Source: DSSB01 sp046346845 (GTDB taxonomy: Bacteria; UBA10199; DSSB01). Taken from it: a stretch of 64,000 nt of DNA. The notes below the pieces were generated by a model. It worked only from the letters and a program-made list of their open reading frames with translations. It had not been told where the DNA came from and ran no database searches. The translations under genes and the position numbers were made by a program. The stretch spans positions 313,706 to 377,705 of the forward strand of contig JAXMHH010000005.1 of NCBI GenBank assembly GCA_046346845.1, written 5' to 3'. Positions 34,725 to 43,680 of this stretch are shown in pieces. Numbering within the stretch: the first letter of the stretch is position 1; each line of letters starts with the position of its first letter.

Positions 34725-35819
34725 ATGACGCTCCACTGCAACTTTCCCAAGGACTCCTTGGCAACCATGCTCTGCCAAGACCTTACCGACGCAAAAAGAA
34801 CTTGGAAAATCGCCCCAGGAGAAATCAACGTCGGCTATCTCGAAACGCACTTCGTGAAAGTCGGGGGGAAATCCCTGCCACGGCAACAGCGGCTGGGCAT
34901 CAACCGCAGCAACGAAGCCCAGGAGGTCTATCAAAGGGCCATTCTCCTCGGAGAAAAAAATCCCGAATTTTTCGCCTACCTGCAGGGAAAACTCGAAATC
35001 CCCTGGATCGCCGACGATCTGGATCCCAGCACCCTGGAAGACAAAAATTTACGGGATTGGATCGAGGCCCAGGGGAAGCTCATTCGCGAAGGCCTGATCC
35101 AGGAAGCCCGGCATCCGGTAGGTTCCTTCGCCTACCAACTGGCTTTCGCCGAACGTTTTTTTCAGGCCTTGATCAGGCCGCAAAGCCAAGATGGATTTGG
35201 CTTGAGTTTCGATCCCGTTCAGGGAGGTCCGCAACGCAGCCTGCGGGATGTCTTTCGACAACGATTGGCCACCTGTTTTGATTTCTCCGTCCTCTTTATG
35301 ATGGCCATGCGGCAGGAGATGCCGGATCTGGAAATCACCCCCATCTACCTTTACCAACATAAATCAGGGGATATCGTCGACCACCTGAGGATTGGGATTA
35401 AAAACCCAGCCACGGGGACCTTTGAAAGGATGGCCGACATCCAATACGGCTATTTTGGCGCCTTGGCTCCGGACGAAATCTGGGCGCCCGTCTCCAAAGT
35501 CGAGGTCTTGGTTTATTACTACAACTTGAAGGCGGCTGGCAGCAAAGACCCGAAACTCGCCGAAGCTTACGTCGACCTGGCCATTAACCTCTCCCCCAAA
35601 AATTATCTCAGCCTTTTCAACAAGGCCTTCTTTCGATTGCAACAAAAGGATTGGGGGACGGCCCAAAGGTATCTGCTGGCTTCGATCGCAGCGAATCCCA
35701 ATTACCGGGATTCGTATAACAATTTATTTTTCGTCGCCAAAGAGACGGGCCAGGAATACCTGCGGAATTGGGCCCTCACGAAATACCAAGAGCTTTCTCC
35801 TCCGGCCCAGAAACCTTAG
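34725..35819 (+). CDS. Possible transglutaminase-like domain plus TPR
   Basis: 364 residues, no signal peptide. The middle (about 170-245) has a Cys-His-Asp spacing like the transglutaminase/cysteine-protease fold: ATCFDFSVLF (Cys184), VDHLRIGI (His220) and ADIQYG (Asp238). The C-terminus has two TPR units (YVDLAINLSPKNYLSLFNKA, AQRYLLASIAANPNYRDSYN). Such Cys-His-Asp plus TPR proteins occur in Gram-negatives (SirB1 style). The assignment rests on pattern only. Composition is lower in GC than the neighbours. It starts with ATG 34725, with GGGG about 10 bp upstream. No clear operon partner. Confidence 0.6.
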   Translation: MTLHCNFPKDSLATMLCQDLTDAKRTWKIAPGEINVGYLETHFVKVGGKSLPRQQRLGINRSNEAQEVYQRAILLGEKNPEFFAYLQGKLEIPWIADDLDPSTLEDKNLRDWIEAQGKLIREGLIQEARHPVGSFAYQLAFAERFFQALIRPQSQDGFGLSFDPVQGGPQRSLRDVFRQRLATCFDFSVLFMMAMRQEMPDLEITPIYLYQHKSGDIVDHLRIGIKNPATGTFERMADIQYGYFGALAPDEIWAPVSKVEVLVYYYNLKAAGSKDPKLAEAYVDLAINLSPKNYLSLFNKAFFRLQQKDWGTAQRYLLASIAANPNYRDSYNNLFFVAKETGQEYLRNWALTKYQELSPPAQKP

Positions 35820-36000
35820 CTCCCAACCGACTTTTAACAGGCTGCTGAAAAAACACCGGCGATTGGGCCAGACTGTCTCAGGCGAATTGGCGTGACCCGA
35901 AGATTTTTGGGCGGTGAAGGAAACCGGACTCATTCTGGCGGGTTCAAGTGGGCAAAAGGCGAATCTCCGTCGCCGGGCCTGCTGCGCGGCTTAGGATATC

Positions 36001-36041
36001 CCGTGGTGAACCCGGGCATTTATTGCCCGGGTTCACCACGG
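36001..36041. terminator. Perfect 18-bp stem-loop between convergent genes
   Basis: CCGTGGTGAACCCGGGCA (36001-36018) pairs exactly with 36024-36041 across a 5-nt loop (TTTAT). It lies between the stop of the gene at 34725-35819 and that of the gene at 36072-36617, so a bidirectional terminator is likely, although the flanking T-runs are weak. A mobile palindromic repeat is the alternative. Confidence 0.55.
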
Positions 36042-36071
36042 TTTCAAAATAAGTCTTTCCTCAGCAACCTC

Positions 36072-36617
36072 TTAATGCTTGGCAAGCCGCTCGCCGCTGG
36101 GGGCAATGTTTTTTAGGGGGGTGCGCACGCGGTGTTCGCCGCTTACCCGACCGCTCGGGGGACCCGAGGGCTTTTCGGCTTCCTTCGGCGCTTCGCTTGC
36201 CTTGGCCTTCCCAGGGCCCCGGGCGCCCGCGACCCCCTGAGGACTCGCACCCTGAGCGGTGGGCTTGCCGCGACCGCCCCTCGACTCTTGGACATTGGCA
36301 CCCACCGAGGCCTTTTTGCCTCCCCAGGTGATTGCCTTGAATTGGTCCGGCGTCAATTTCGCATAGGGGGTACCGGTGCTCTTCAGGTGTTTTTCATACT
36401 TGTTGGCGGCATCCCCTGCGGAGACGAAGCGGACCTCGCCTCCCACGGAGAAGGCCGTGACGGCATTGGGGCCCATCTTTTGCAAACCCGCCAGGCCTTC
36501 GGCGCTACTGGCCGTGATATAGCCCTTCCCAACCTGGGCCGCTTCTTTATTTTTTGCCTTCGAAGCCTCTTGGGTACCGCTGGCTCCGCGAGCTCCGCTA
36601 ACTTTACTAGTATCCAT
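36072..36617 (-). CDS. Small basic, partly disordered protein of unknown function
   Basis: 181 residues. It is Ser/Gly/Lys-rich at both ends and has a central ordered stretch (about 30-100: GKGYITASSAEGLAGLQKMG, KLTPDQFKAITWGGKKASVG). There is no signal peptide. The tail is low-complexity and strongly basic. A very strong AAGGAGGATC lies just before the ATG at 36617. It is the second gene behind the sigma-54 promoter at 37002-37017, 46 bp after the gene at 36664. I do not recognise a family. Disordered ends with a compact centre would fit a secreted substrate or nucleic-acid binder, but that is speculation. Confidence 0.65.
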   Translation of the reverse strand: MDTSKVSGARGASGTQEASKAKNKEAAQVGKGYITASSAEGLAGLQKMGPNAVTAFSVGGEVRFVSAGDAANKYEKHLKSTGTPYAKLTPDQFKAITWGGKKASVGANVQESRGGRGKPTAQGASPQGVAGARGPGKAKASEAPKEAEKPSGPPSGRVSGEHRVRTPLKNIAPSGERLAKH

Positions 36618-36663
36618 TGTGATCCTCCTTAGAAAAAATGATCGAAACCACCAGGCTGCGTCG

Positions 36664-36966
36664 TCAGCAAAAACCCTTAAAGAATGAGAGCTTCCCTTTC
36701 AGACCATCCTGATACTGCAAAGAACCTACAAAAAACTCATTGTGATGCTGGGGCACCCTTAAAAAATTTTCAGAGCTTAGCTCCGTCATGTCAAGCTTCC
36801 GCTGCCATTCCGAACAATAGGCCTGTCTGGCATTTTGCAGTCCCGCGAGGGCGGAACAGGGGGTGGCTTCCTGAAATTCCGAATAGGCCTCAAAAAACTC
36901 CGGCTCGGGCATTTGGGCGGCGGCCTCTTCGAGCAGCGACTGGAGCATTTCAAAATCGGTGTCCAT
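36664..36966 (-). CDS. Small acidic protein of unknown function, sigma-54 linked
   Basis: 100 residues, acidic and helical at the N-terminus (MDTDFEMLQSLLEEAAAQMP), with three cysteines and an aromatic-rich C-terminal part (HHNEFFVGSLQYQDGLKGKL). AAGGGGAT precedes the ATG at 36966. It is first in a two-gene unit with the basic protein at 36072. An acidic small protein followed by a basic, disordered one recalls chaperone/substrate pairs, an inference only. No known family recognised. Confidence 0.65.
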   Translation of the reverse strand: MDTDFEMLQSLLEEAAAQMPEPEFFEAYSEFQEATPCSALAGLQNARQAYCSEWQRKLDMTELSSENFLRVPQHHNEFFVGSLQYQDGLKGKLSFFKGFC

Positions 36967-37001
36967 GACATCCCCTTAAAAACCTTTGCAACGGAAACAA
37001 T

Positions 37002-37017
37002 TGCAAGTCATGGGCCA
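37002..37017 (-). promoter_or_regulatory. Sigma-54 promoter of the 36664/36072 gene pair
   Basis: Leftward: TGGCCCATGACTTGCA, with TGGCCC (one mismatch) and TTGCA (perfect), GG and GC 10 nt apart. The start should be near 36991, about 25 nt before the ATG at 36966. Confidence 0.7.
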
Positions 37018-37182
37018 TATTAAAAATATAATAAAATCAATATATTATAATTTTGTTCTCTCCCAATAGATACAATTTGGTTATTTTTTTGTAATATTTA
37101 ACTTTAAAATAACAAAAATTCCCCTGCGGCACCTTCGAGGAAGCCCTGGCAGCGAGTCGAGCCTTTCTGCTAGGCCCTCCCC

Positions 37183-39021
37183 ATGTCTTTGCTGCTCAAC
37201 GCCCAAGGGCTGCGGCTTTGCTACGGGGCCCGCACCATCTTTAGCGAAATAAACTTCTCGATCGAGGCGGGGGAACACGTCGGCCTGATCGGACCCAATG
37301 GTGCGGGCAAGAGCAGCCTGCTGCGACTCTTGGCGGGACTCGCCTCCCCCGATGCCGGGACCCTTTCCTTGCAGCGCGGACTCAAGGTGGGCCTGTTGGA
37401 TCAGGTCCCGAACTTTCCGCCGGGGGCCAGCGTCGAATCCGCCGTCCGCGGCGATTTTGGGGATTGCCATGAGGAGGAATTCTCCGCCCGGCTTGGAGAA
37501 TGGCTCTCCAAGCTCTCCCTGGACGGCTCCCGGGGGGTGGGGCCCGCATCGCCGGTCGCCGAGCTCTCCGGCGGGTGGAAGAAGCGCGTCGCCCTGGCCC
37601 GCGAGCTCGTGAAGGACCCCGACCTGCTGCTGCTCGACGAGCCCACCAACCATCTCGATGTGGAGAGCATCCTCTGGCTCGAGGCCCTGCTCGCTCGCGC
37701 CCCCTTCGCCACCTTGACGATCACCCATGACCGCCTCTTCCTGCAGCGCATCGCCACCCGCATCCTCGAGCTCGATCCCGCCCTGCCCGAAGGAATCCTG
37801 AGCGTGCCCGGGAGCTATGCCGACTATCTCGAGGCCAAGGCCGCACTGCTGGCCGCCCAGGAACGCCGCGAGGCCGTCTTGCAGAATACCCTGCGCCGCG
37901 AGACCGAATGGCTGCGCCGCGGCCCCAAGGCCCGCGGCACCAAGCAACAGGCCCGCATCCAGCGCGCCGGGGAAATCGGCGAGGAGCTGGACGAATTACA
38001 GAGCCGAAGCCGCAGCCGAGCGGTGGGGCTGGATTTCGCCGCGGAGGAAAGGCGGCCCAAGAAACTCATCGAGGCCAAGGCCGTCTCCAAGGCCTTGGGC
38101 GGACGGAAACTCTTCGCCAACTTCGACCTGCTGATCACCCCGCAGAGCCGCATCGGCCTGCTCGGCCCCAACGGCTGCGGCAAGTCCACCCTGCTCCGGG
38201 TCTTGCTGGGCCAAGAGCCGCCGGATACGGGACGGGTGGAGGTCTCGGACTCCTTGCAAGCGGCCTATTTCGAGCAAAACCGCGAGAGCCTCGACCCCAA
38301 GGTCACCTTGTGGAAGTCGCTCTGCCCGGCCGGCGACCAGGTGGAGTACCGCGGCAGGCCGGTGCATGTGCGGGGCTACCTCGATCGCTTCCTGTTTCGC
38401 CCGGAGCAATTGGAAATGCCGGTGGGCCGGCTCAGCGGCGGCGAGCAAAGCCGGCTGCTCCTCGCCAAACTCATGTTGCGCCCCGCCAATCTCCTGGTGC
38501 TCGACGAACCCACCAACGACCTCGACATCGCGACGCTGGAGATCCTGCAGGATTGCCTGAAGGATTTCCCCGGCGCGGTATTGTTGGTGAGCCATGACCG
38601 CTACTTCCTCAACGAAGTCTGTAACCGCATCCTCGCCTTCGGTCCCCAAGGCTCTTCCGCCGAGGGAGAGATCGTCGCCTTCGCCTCCCTCGAGCAATGG
38701 GAAGATTGGCACGCGGCCCTCGAATACCCCTCCGAAAAACCTGCCGAACCCCGGCCCGCCAAGCGCGACGTCCCGGAAAAAAAGAAAAGGCTCAGCTATC
38801 TGGAGCAACGCGAGTTCGACGGGATGGAGGCCCGCATCCATGAGGCGGAGACGAAGGCCGCCGCCCTGCGCGCGGAGAGCGAGACGCCCGCGAATCTCAG
38901 CAACGCGCAACGCCTGTTGGAGCTAAGCGCGGCCTTGGCGGAAGCGGAACGGGAGATCGAAGCCCTGTACCGGCGCTGGGCCGAACTGGAGGCGCGAGCG
39001 GCCGGCCAGGAGTCGGCATAG
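37183..39021 (+). CDS. uup: ABC-F family ATPase, Uup type
   Basis: 612 residues with two ABC ATPase domains in one chain and no membrane segments, as in ABC-F proteins that act on ribosomes. Domain 1: Walker A GPNGAGKSSLL, signature LSGGWKKRVAL, Walker B LLLLDEPTNHLD. Domain 2: GPNGCGKSTLL, LSGGEQSRLLLAKL, LLVLDEPTNDLD. A linker of ABC-F type lies between them. The C-terminus (about 535-610; LSYLEQREFDGMEARIHEAE) is the charged coiled coil of Uup. Uup resolves stalled ribosomes or DNA-repair intermediates; the precise role here is not shown. It is separated from the divergent 36664 gene by an AT-rich 216-bp gap and stops 1 bp before the convergent giant gene. Confidence 0.92.
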   Translation: MSLLLNAQGLRLCYGARTIFSEINFSIEAGEHVGLIGPNGAGKSSLLRLLAGLASPDAGTLSLQRGLKVGLLDQVPNFPPGASVESAVRGDFGDCHEEEFSARLGEWLSKLSLDGSRGVGPASPVAELSGGWKKRVALARELVKDPDLLLLDEPTNHLDVESILWLEALLARAPFATLTITHDRLFLQRIATRILELDPALPEGILSVPGSYADYLEAKAALLAAQERREAVLQNTLRRETEWLRRGPKARGTKQQARIQRAGEIGEELDELQSRSRSRAVGLDFAAEERRPKKLIEAKAVSKALGGRKLFANFDLLITPQSRIGLLGPNGCGKSTLLRVLLGQEPPDTGRVEVSDSLQAAYFEQNRESLDPKVTLWKSLCPAGDQVEYRGRPVHVRGYLDRFLFRPEQLEMPVGRLSGGEQSRLLLAKLMLRPANLLVLDEPTNDLDIATLEILQDCLKDFPGAVLLVSHDRYFLNEVCNRILAFGPQGSSAEGEIVAFASLEQWEDWHAALEYPSEKPAEPRPAKRDVPEKKKRLSYLEQREFDGMEARIHEAETKAAALRAESETPANLSNAQRLLELSAALAEAEREIEALYRRWAELEARAAGQESA

Positions 39022-39022
39022 C

Positions 39023-41758
39023 TCAATGCTCCTCCACGTCGGCGAGGATCCCCGCCCGACGCATCCTTTCCTCGACTTCCAACTTGGGGCCGTTGACGTA
39101 AAAATAGGCCCGCGTCCCGGGCTTGAGCTCCCCGGATTTAAGGAATTCCCCCAGGGCCTTGCGCCCCATGCGCGCCTCGCCTAAGCCGACCGAGTTGTCC
39201 AAGTCGAAGGACTCGGCCAAGCGGCCGTAGGCATCCGCGGCCTGAACCCGCTTTTCCTTAGAATAGGCGGGATCCGAAAAGATATGCCGCAACCGAAGCG
39301 CCTCGCGATAGACCTGGGAGGCGCCCGCCGGAAAATGCCGGGGATGGCCCAAGATGCTTCGGTAGACCATGAAAGTCGTCTCGCGGAAGGCCTGGCCCAG
39401 GCGCTTATCGAAGGAGAGGTCCCAGAGCAGCCGCACCGCCGCGAGGGATTCCGCGGGGGAGAACTTGAGGTGGATCACCTGGCGCACAAGGCGTTCCACC
39501 GCGTATTCCCGCCGCTCCAGGTCTTGGTTGGGATCGGCCAGGCAACGCTCGATCTCGCGGCGCCGGCGCCCGACCCAGCCGGAGGGCAGGGTTTCCAGGT
39601 AATCGTAGGCGTTGAAGCCCTTCTCCGTCTCGACGGGCTTTTCTTCTTCCACGTCGTTCGCGGCGGGCAAATTCGCGAGGTATTCGAAAGTGGTCGGGGT
39701 CTCTCGGTCTTCACGGGGCGCTTGGGTTCGAAACCGGCGGTAGGCCCGATATAATTCGAATCCTCCCACCGCAAAGAGGGCGAGGGCGGAGGTAGTCAAG
39801 ACGGGATGTGCTTGGAAGACGGACCAAATCCCCTCCCCGGCGGAGGGGGCAGCCTGCGCGATCCGAGATTCCAGCAAGGTGGCTATCCCCAGCCCGAGGC
39901 CCAAGGCCGCGCCGCCGCCCCTCTTCAGCAAGGCCGGAGAACGCAGCAAGGCCTCGACCAGCAGGGTCCGCTGCCAGAGGGCGCTGGGTTCCTCTCCCTC
40001 CAACCATTGGCGTACCTCATGGAGGCGCGGCTCGCGCCCGATGCGGAGCGACCAGGCCGAGCGAAAGTCTTCCAGCAAGCCCTGCGCGAAGGCGGCGCCG
40101 GCCTCCGGATCCGCCGGCAGGCCCAGGGATTTAAGGTGACGGACGAGACGGTCCGCGGCCAAGTCGCTCAAGCCCAGGGTCTGCCCCGCGAAATTCACGG
40201 TCAGCCTCGTTCGCCTCCCCAGGTATTCGGATGCCCCCACGGGCTCCGGCCTCGCTTGGAGGACTTCATTCAAGGGAGGCGGGGTGCGCCCATCGAGGCG
40301 CCGGGCGTACCAGAGCGGGGCATCGGCCCCTCGCTCCAAATGGAGGGCCAGGCCGCGTTCCAAGGCCGCCCGCACCGTGGAAAAATTTTCCAGAGACCGC
40401 AGCGGAGCGGCATGGGGATGCATCAGGGCGGAGAGCTTTAAAACAGCGACAAATTCCCCGCCCGGCGCCAAGCGGGAGATGGCCTTCTCCAGCATCGGCA
40501 GTAAGTCTCCCTGGTGATGGGCATGGGGCCCGAAGATGGAGAGGATGACGTCGTACTCGCCCTCCAGCTCCGTCCGGGGCCAAACCCCGCGGTGGTGTGC
40601 ATCGGCGGGCTCGCCGAGCGGGTAGCGGTCGAGGGTCTCGACGCGGACTCGCTCGCCGAGCAGAGCCTTCAGTTGGCGGGCCGCCACCCCCTTGCCGCTG
40701 CCCAGGTCGAGCACCCGCGGCGGACGTTGGGACAAACGGTAGCGCGTCTCCAGATTTCGGACCAAATCGCCCAGCAGGGTCAAGGAGCTGATCGCCCGAT
40801 ACTCCGAAAGGGAGCGATCCAAGACGTAGCCCTTGAGCTTCGCCTCGACCTCTTGGGCGGCTTGAGGAGATGGCGCCTCGTGGGTGGAATCCGCAGGCCT
40901 AGCACCGATCTCCAGCGGACCGCCGACGGCCATGGCCCAGGGTGTGAAGGGATTGCCTTGGCTGACAAAGCGGAACTGGGCAGCCGACGAACGCATTTCC
41001 ATTTCGTATTGGAGGGCGGCGAATCGGGGGCCCAGCAGGCCCCGCGCCAGGCGCGCGCCGAGGCCGAGGGCCAGGCCGGAGGAGAGCGCCTCGGCGAGGC
41101 GACTCCCGTGGTCTTGCGCCGGACGGAGCCCGCAGCGCTCTTCCAGATACTGGGCGCCATCCAGGCCCAACACCATGGTGATCGGGCTGAGATTGAGGCG
41201 AAGCGCGCCGGACAAACGATCGCCAGCCATGCCAAACAGCTTGAGGCTGGCCAGGCTGAGACCCGCGCTGGCCAGGTCATGCCCGACGCCGTTGGCTACG
41301 GTCTCCCCGTTCCACCCGCGCAGCAGTCGGGCGCTGCCCACAAAGGTCGGCACCTCCGCGGCGAAGCCCAGGGCGCCGGAGGCGAAGCGGGCACCCCAAG
41401 GGCCGGCGCCGAGCAGGCGGCCGTAACTGCAGGCCTTCACGATGCCGGAGACGGTCGAGGCCGCGAACATGGGGAGGATGACGCGGGGATCGGTCGCGTC
41501 TTTGGAAATGCGGCGCATCGCGAACTCGAGGCGGCGGCCGAACCCGCCCCCGCCCTGCAACACCTCAAGCCGTTCCCGGGCGAGCCGAGCCGGGGCGGCG
41601 GGCGCATCGCGCGAGACGAGGGCATAGAGCTCCGCGGCCGTTGCGAAATCCTCGTCGCGCTCGAGACGCTCCGCGAGCCGCAGATAGCCTTGGGCGCGCA
41701 GCTCCGGGTCGGATTCGCGCTCCAGGCTGCGCCGTTCCTTGAGAATAGCCCCCGTCAT
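39023..41758 (-). CDS. Giant paralogue of the hydrophobic-core family with an embedded SAM methyltransferase (911 aa)
   Basis: The N-terminal helical module (ESDPELRAQGYLRLAERLE) leads to the hinge ERLEVLQGGGGFGRRLEF and the hydrophobic core (about 64-255; DPRVILPMFAAS, AAEVPTFVGSARLLRG). After FTPWAMAVGG comes a class I methyltransferase (about 330-500): motif I PPRVLDLGSGKGVAARQL, a motif II acidic residue in VETLDRYP, YDVILSIFGPHAHH, and ISRLAPGGEFVAVLKLS. Then come two hydrophobic segments (about 625-672) and a helical tail. I start it at ATG 41758, which follows AAAGGAAATT; a GTG at 41785 is possible. The methyl acceptor is unknown. Its C-terminal content differs from all paralogues. Confidence 0.75.
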   Translation of the reverse strand: MTGAILKERRSLERESDPELRAQGYLRLAERLERDEDFATAAELYALVSRDAPAAPARLARERLEVLQGGGGFGRRLEFAMRRISKDATDPRVILPMFAASTVSGIVKACSYGRLLGAGPWGARFASGALGFAAEVPTFVGSARLLRGWNGETVANGVGHDLASAGLSLASLKLFGMAGDRLSGALRLNLSPITMVLGLDGAQYLEERCGLRPAQDHGSRLAEALSSGLALGLGARLARGLLGPRFAALQYEMEMRSSAAQFRFVSQGNPFTPWAMAVGGPLEIGARPADSTHEAPSPQAAQEVEAKLKGYVLDRSLSEYRAISSLTLLGDLVRNLETRYRLSQRPPRVLDLGSGKGVAARQLKALLGERVRVETLDRYPLGEPADAHHRGVWPRTELEGEYDVILSIFGPHAHHQGDLLPMLEKAISRLAPGGEFVAVLKLSALMHPHAAPLRSLENFSTVRAALERGLALHLERGADAPLWYARRLDGRTPPPLNEVLQARPEPVGASEYLGRRTRLTVNFAGQTLGLSDLAADRLVRHLKSLGLPADPEAGAAFAQGLLEDFRSAWSLRIGREPRLHEVRQWLEGEEPSALWQRTLLVEALLRSPALLKRGGGAALGLGLGIATLLESRIAQAAPSAGEGIWSVFQAHPVLTTSALALFAVGGFELYRAYRRFRTQAPREDRETPTTFEYLANLPAANDVEEEKPVETEKGFNAYDYLETLPSGWVGRRRREIERCLADPNQDLERREYAVERLVRQVIHLKFSPAESLAAVRLLWDLSFDKRLGQAFRETTFMVYRSILGHPRHFPAGASQVYREALRLRHIFSDPAYSKEKRVQAADAYGRLAESFDLDNSVGLGEARMGRKALGEFLKSGELKPGTRAYFYVNGPKLEVEERMRRAGILADVEEH

Positions 41759-41783
41759 AATTTCCTTTTGTCCCGAGCCTGGC

Positions 41784-41794
41784 ACTTATCGCGA
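41784..41794 (-). promoter_or_regulatory. Copy of the shared 11-bp element upstream of a giant paralogue
   Basis: TCGCGATAAGT in the gene direction, identical to 20088-20098 and placed 26 bp before this gene's ATG. It is a possible co-regulation signal of the two paralogues. Confidence 0.3.
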
Positions 41795-41842
41795 GGCATT
41801 TCCAATGGTTGTGCGGGAAATCCAAACGCGGTAGGAGGCCCC

Positions 41843-42853
41843 ATGAGCCCGCCCGCCCTCACCCGCCGCCGCATGGTCGCCGTGCTCGCCGCCCTGGCGC
41901 TCTTCCTCCTGCTCGCGGTGGCCTTGGCGGTCTTCGTCGGCGGCGGCCCCCTCGACCTGGGCCTCGCCTGGCGCGACCGCCTGAGCCCCGACCACGACAT
42001 CTTGTTTTATTCGCGCCTGCCCCGGGTGCTGCTCGGCCTCATCGTCGGCTTCGCCCTCTCCAGCGGCGGAGTGGCCTTCCAAAGCCTGCTGCGCAATCCC
42101 ATGGCCGACCCCTACATCCTGGGCGTTTCGGGCGGCGCCGCCCTGGGCAGCGTCGTCGCGGTCTCGATCGGCCTCGCCTTCACCTGGGTCAGCTCAGTGG
42201 CCTTCCTCAGCTCCCTCGCCTCGCTCCTGTTGATCTATTGGATCGCCCAGCAGCGCGGCCGCCTTCCCGTCTATACGCTCCTGCTCACCGGCGTCATCTT
42301 CAACGCCTTCAGCTTCGCGCTCATCATGTTCATCAATTCCCTGGTCAGCTTCGAGCAGGCCCATCGCATCTGGTACTTGATGGTCGGCTCCCTCGAGGCG
42401 GAGAGCTATTCGAAGATCCTCGTGGTCGGCACCTTCGTCTGCTTGGGTTTTTCCATCCTCTACCTGCACGCCGGCAAGATGAACCTGATGGCGATGGGCG
42501 ACCAGAGCGCCCAGTACCTGGGGCTCGACGTCGAAAGATTCCGCCGCCACATCTTCTTCGCCGCCTCGCTGATGATCGGGGCGACGGTGAGCCTCTCGGG
42601 GCTGATCGGCTTCGTCGGGCTCTTTATCCCGCACATGGTTCGGCTGCGGCTGGGGGCGGACCACCGTCTGCTCCTCCCTGCCTCCGCCCTGTTCGGCGCG
42701 GCCTTCCTGGTGTTGGCCGACTTGGCGGCGCGCAGCCTCCTGGCCGGCGCCAATTACCAGACCCAGCTGCCGGTGGGCGTCCTGACCGCGCTGATCGGCG
42801 GCCCCTTCTTCGTCTACCTCGTCAAAAAACCCTCCAGCCGGGGGGTCTGGTGA
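41843..42853 (+). CDS. btuC: Cobalamin ABC transporter permease, BtuC type
   Basis: 336 residues, FecCD/BtuC permease with about ten membrane helices. Family signatures: LPRVLLGLIVGFALSSGGVA, FQSLLRNPMADPYILGVSGG, SGLIGFVGLFIPHMVRL and QLPVGVLTALIGGPFFVYLV. The ATG at 41843 is set by AGGAGG. The stop overlaps the btuD start (TGATG), so the two are coupled. It should form the inner-membrane channel for B12 delivered by BtuF. The family also imports iron siderophores; B12 is inferred from tonB, btuB and btuF in the window. Confidence 0.85.
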   Translation: MSPPALTRRRMVAVLAALALFLLLAVALAVFVGGGPLDLGLAWRDRLSPDHDILFYSRLPRVLLGLIVGFALSSGGVAFQSLLRNPMADPYILGVSGGAALGSVVAVSIGLAFTWVSSVAFLSSLASLLLIYWIAQQRGRLPVYTLLLTGVIFNAFSFALIMFINSLVSFEQAHRIWYLMVGSLEAESYSKILVVGTFVCLGFSILYLHAGKMNLMAMGDQSAQYLGLDVERFRRHIFFAASLMIGATVSLSGLIGFVGLFIPHMVRLRLGADHRLLLPASALFGAAFLVLADLAARSLLAGANYQTQLPVGVLTALIGGPFFVYLVKKPSSRGVW

Positions 42854-43632
42854 TGAAGGCCTACTCGCTGCACGGCGTCTCGCTCCGCTACGGCGATCAT
42901 TCGGTGCTCCGCGACCTGCGGCTCGAGATCGAGGCGGGGGAATTCGTCGGCATCCTCGGTCCCAACGGCTGCGGCAAGACCACCCTGCTCAATCTGCTCG
43001 CCGGGGTGCTCCGGCCCAGCGGCGGAGCGATCCAACTCTTCGAAAAAAACCTGCAGGATTAGTCCCGCCGCGAAGTCGCCCGCCTGGTTTCGGTACTGCC
43101 GCAGGAGACCACGGTGGATTTCCCCTTCAGCGCCCTGGAAGTGGTGCTGATGGGCCGCGCGCCCTATCTTAGGCGCTTCCAATGGGAAGGCCTCGCGGAC
43201 CTGCGCCTCGCCGAGGAGGCGATGCGGCGGACGGACTGCTGGCAGTTTCGGGAACGGGATGTGCGGCAGCTCTCGGGCGGCGAGCGGGAGCGGGTCTTGC
43301 TGGCGCGGGCCCTGGCCCAGCAGCCCAAGATCTTGCTGCTCGATGAGCCGACCACCCACCTCGACCTGCGGCACCAGGCTGAAATCTATCGGCTGTTGCG
43401 CCTCCTGCACCGGGAACAGGGCCTGACCATCCTCGCGGTCCTGCACGACCTCAATTTCGCCGCCAGCGCCTGCGGACGCCTGCTGCTGTTGGCGGACGGC
43501 GGGCTACGCGCCCAAGGGCCGACGGAAGCGGTACTGAGCCCGCAGACGATTCGCGAGGCCTTCGGCACGCCGGTGCAACGCCGGATCGATCCCGAGAGCG
43601 GCCGGCCCTTTTTCTTTCCCGACCTGGATTAG
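42853..43632 (+). pseudogene. btuD: BtuD-type ABC ATPase interrupted by an in-frame TAG
   Basis: The frame from ATG 42853 encodes GPNGCGKTTLLNLLAGVL (Walker A). It then meets TAG at 43060-43062 and continues without frame change as SRREVARLVSVLPQETTVDF, then LSGGERERVLLARALAQQ, LLLDEPTTHLD and the H-loop AVLHDLN, up to the stop at 43632. The two pieces together make a full FecE/BtuD ATPase of 259 residues; the stop sits at the usual linker after strand 3. It is therefore a nonsense mutation, a base error in the assembly, or a readthrough codon. If real, the import complex would be disabled unless another ATPase replaces it. Confidence 0.85.
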
Positions 43633-43680
43633 CCCCTCCCCGCTGGACGCTGGGGCGGACTAGTTGTAGCTTTAGATTTC

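Noticed and set aside
34355..34828. Short open frames in the gap before 34725
   Set aside because: There is no ribosome site and the translations look random.
43060..43062. Pyrrolysine as the reason for the amber codon in btuD
   Set aside because: Pyrrolysine in bacteria is known mainly in methylamine methyltransferases; nothing in the window supports it, and other genes here end in TAG.
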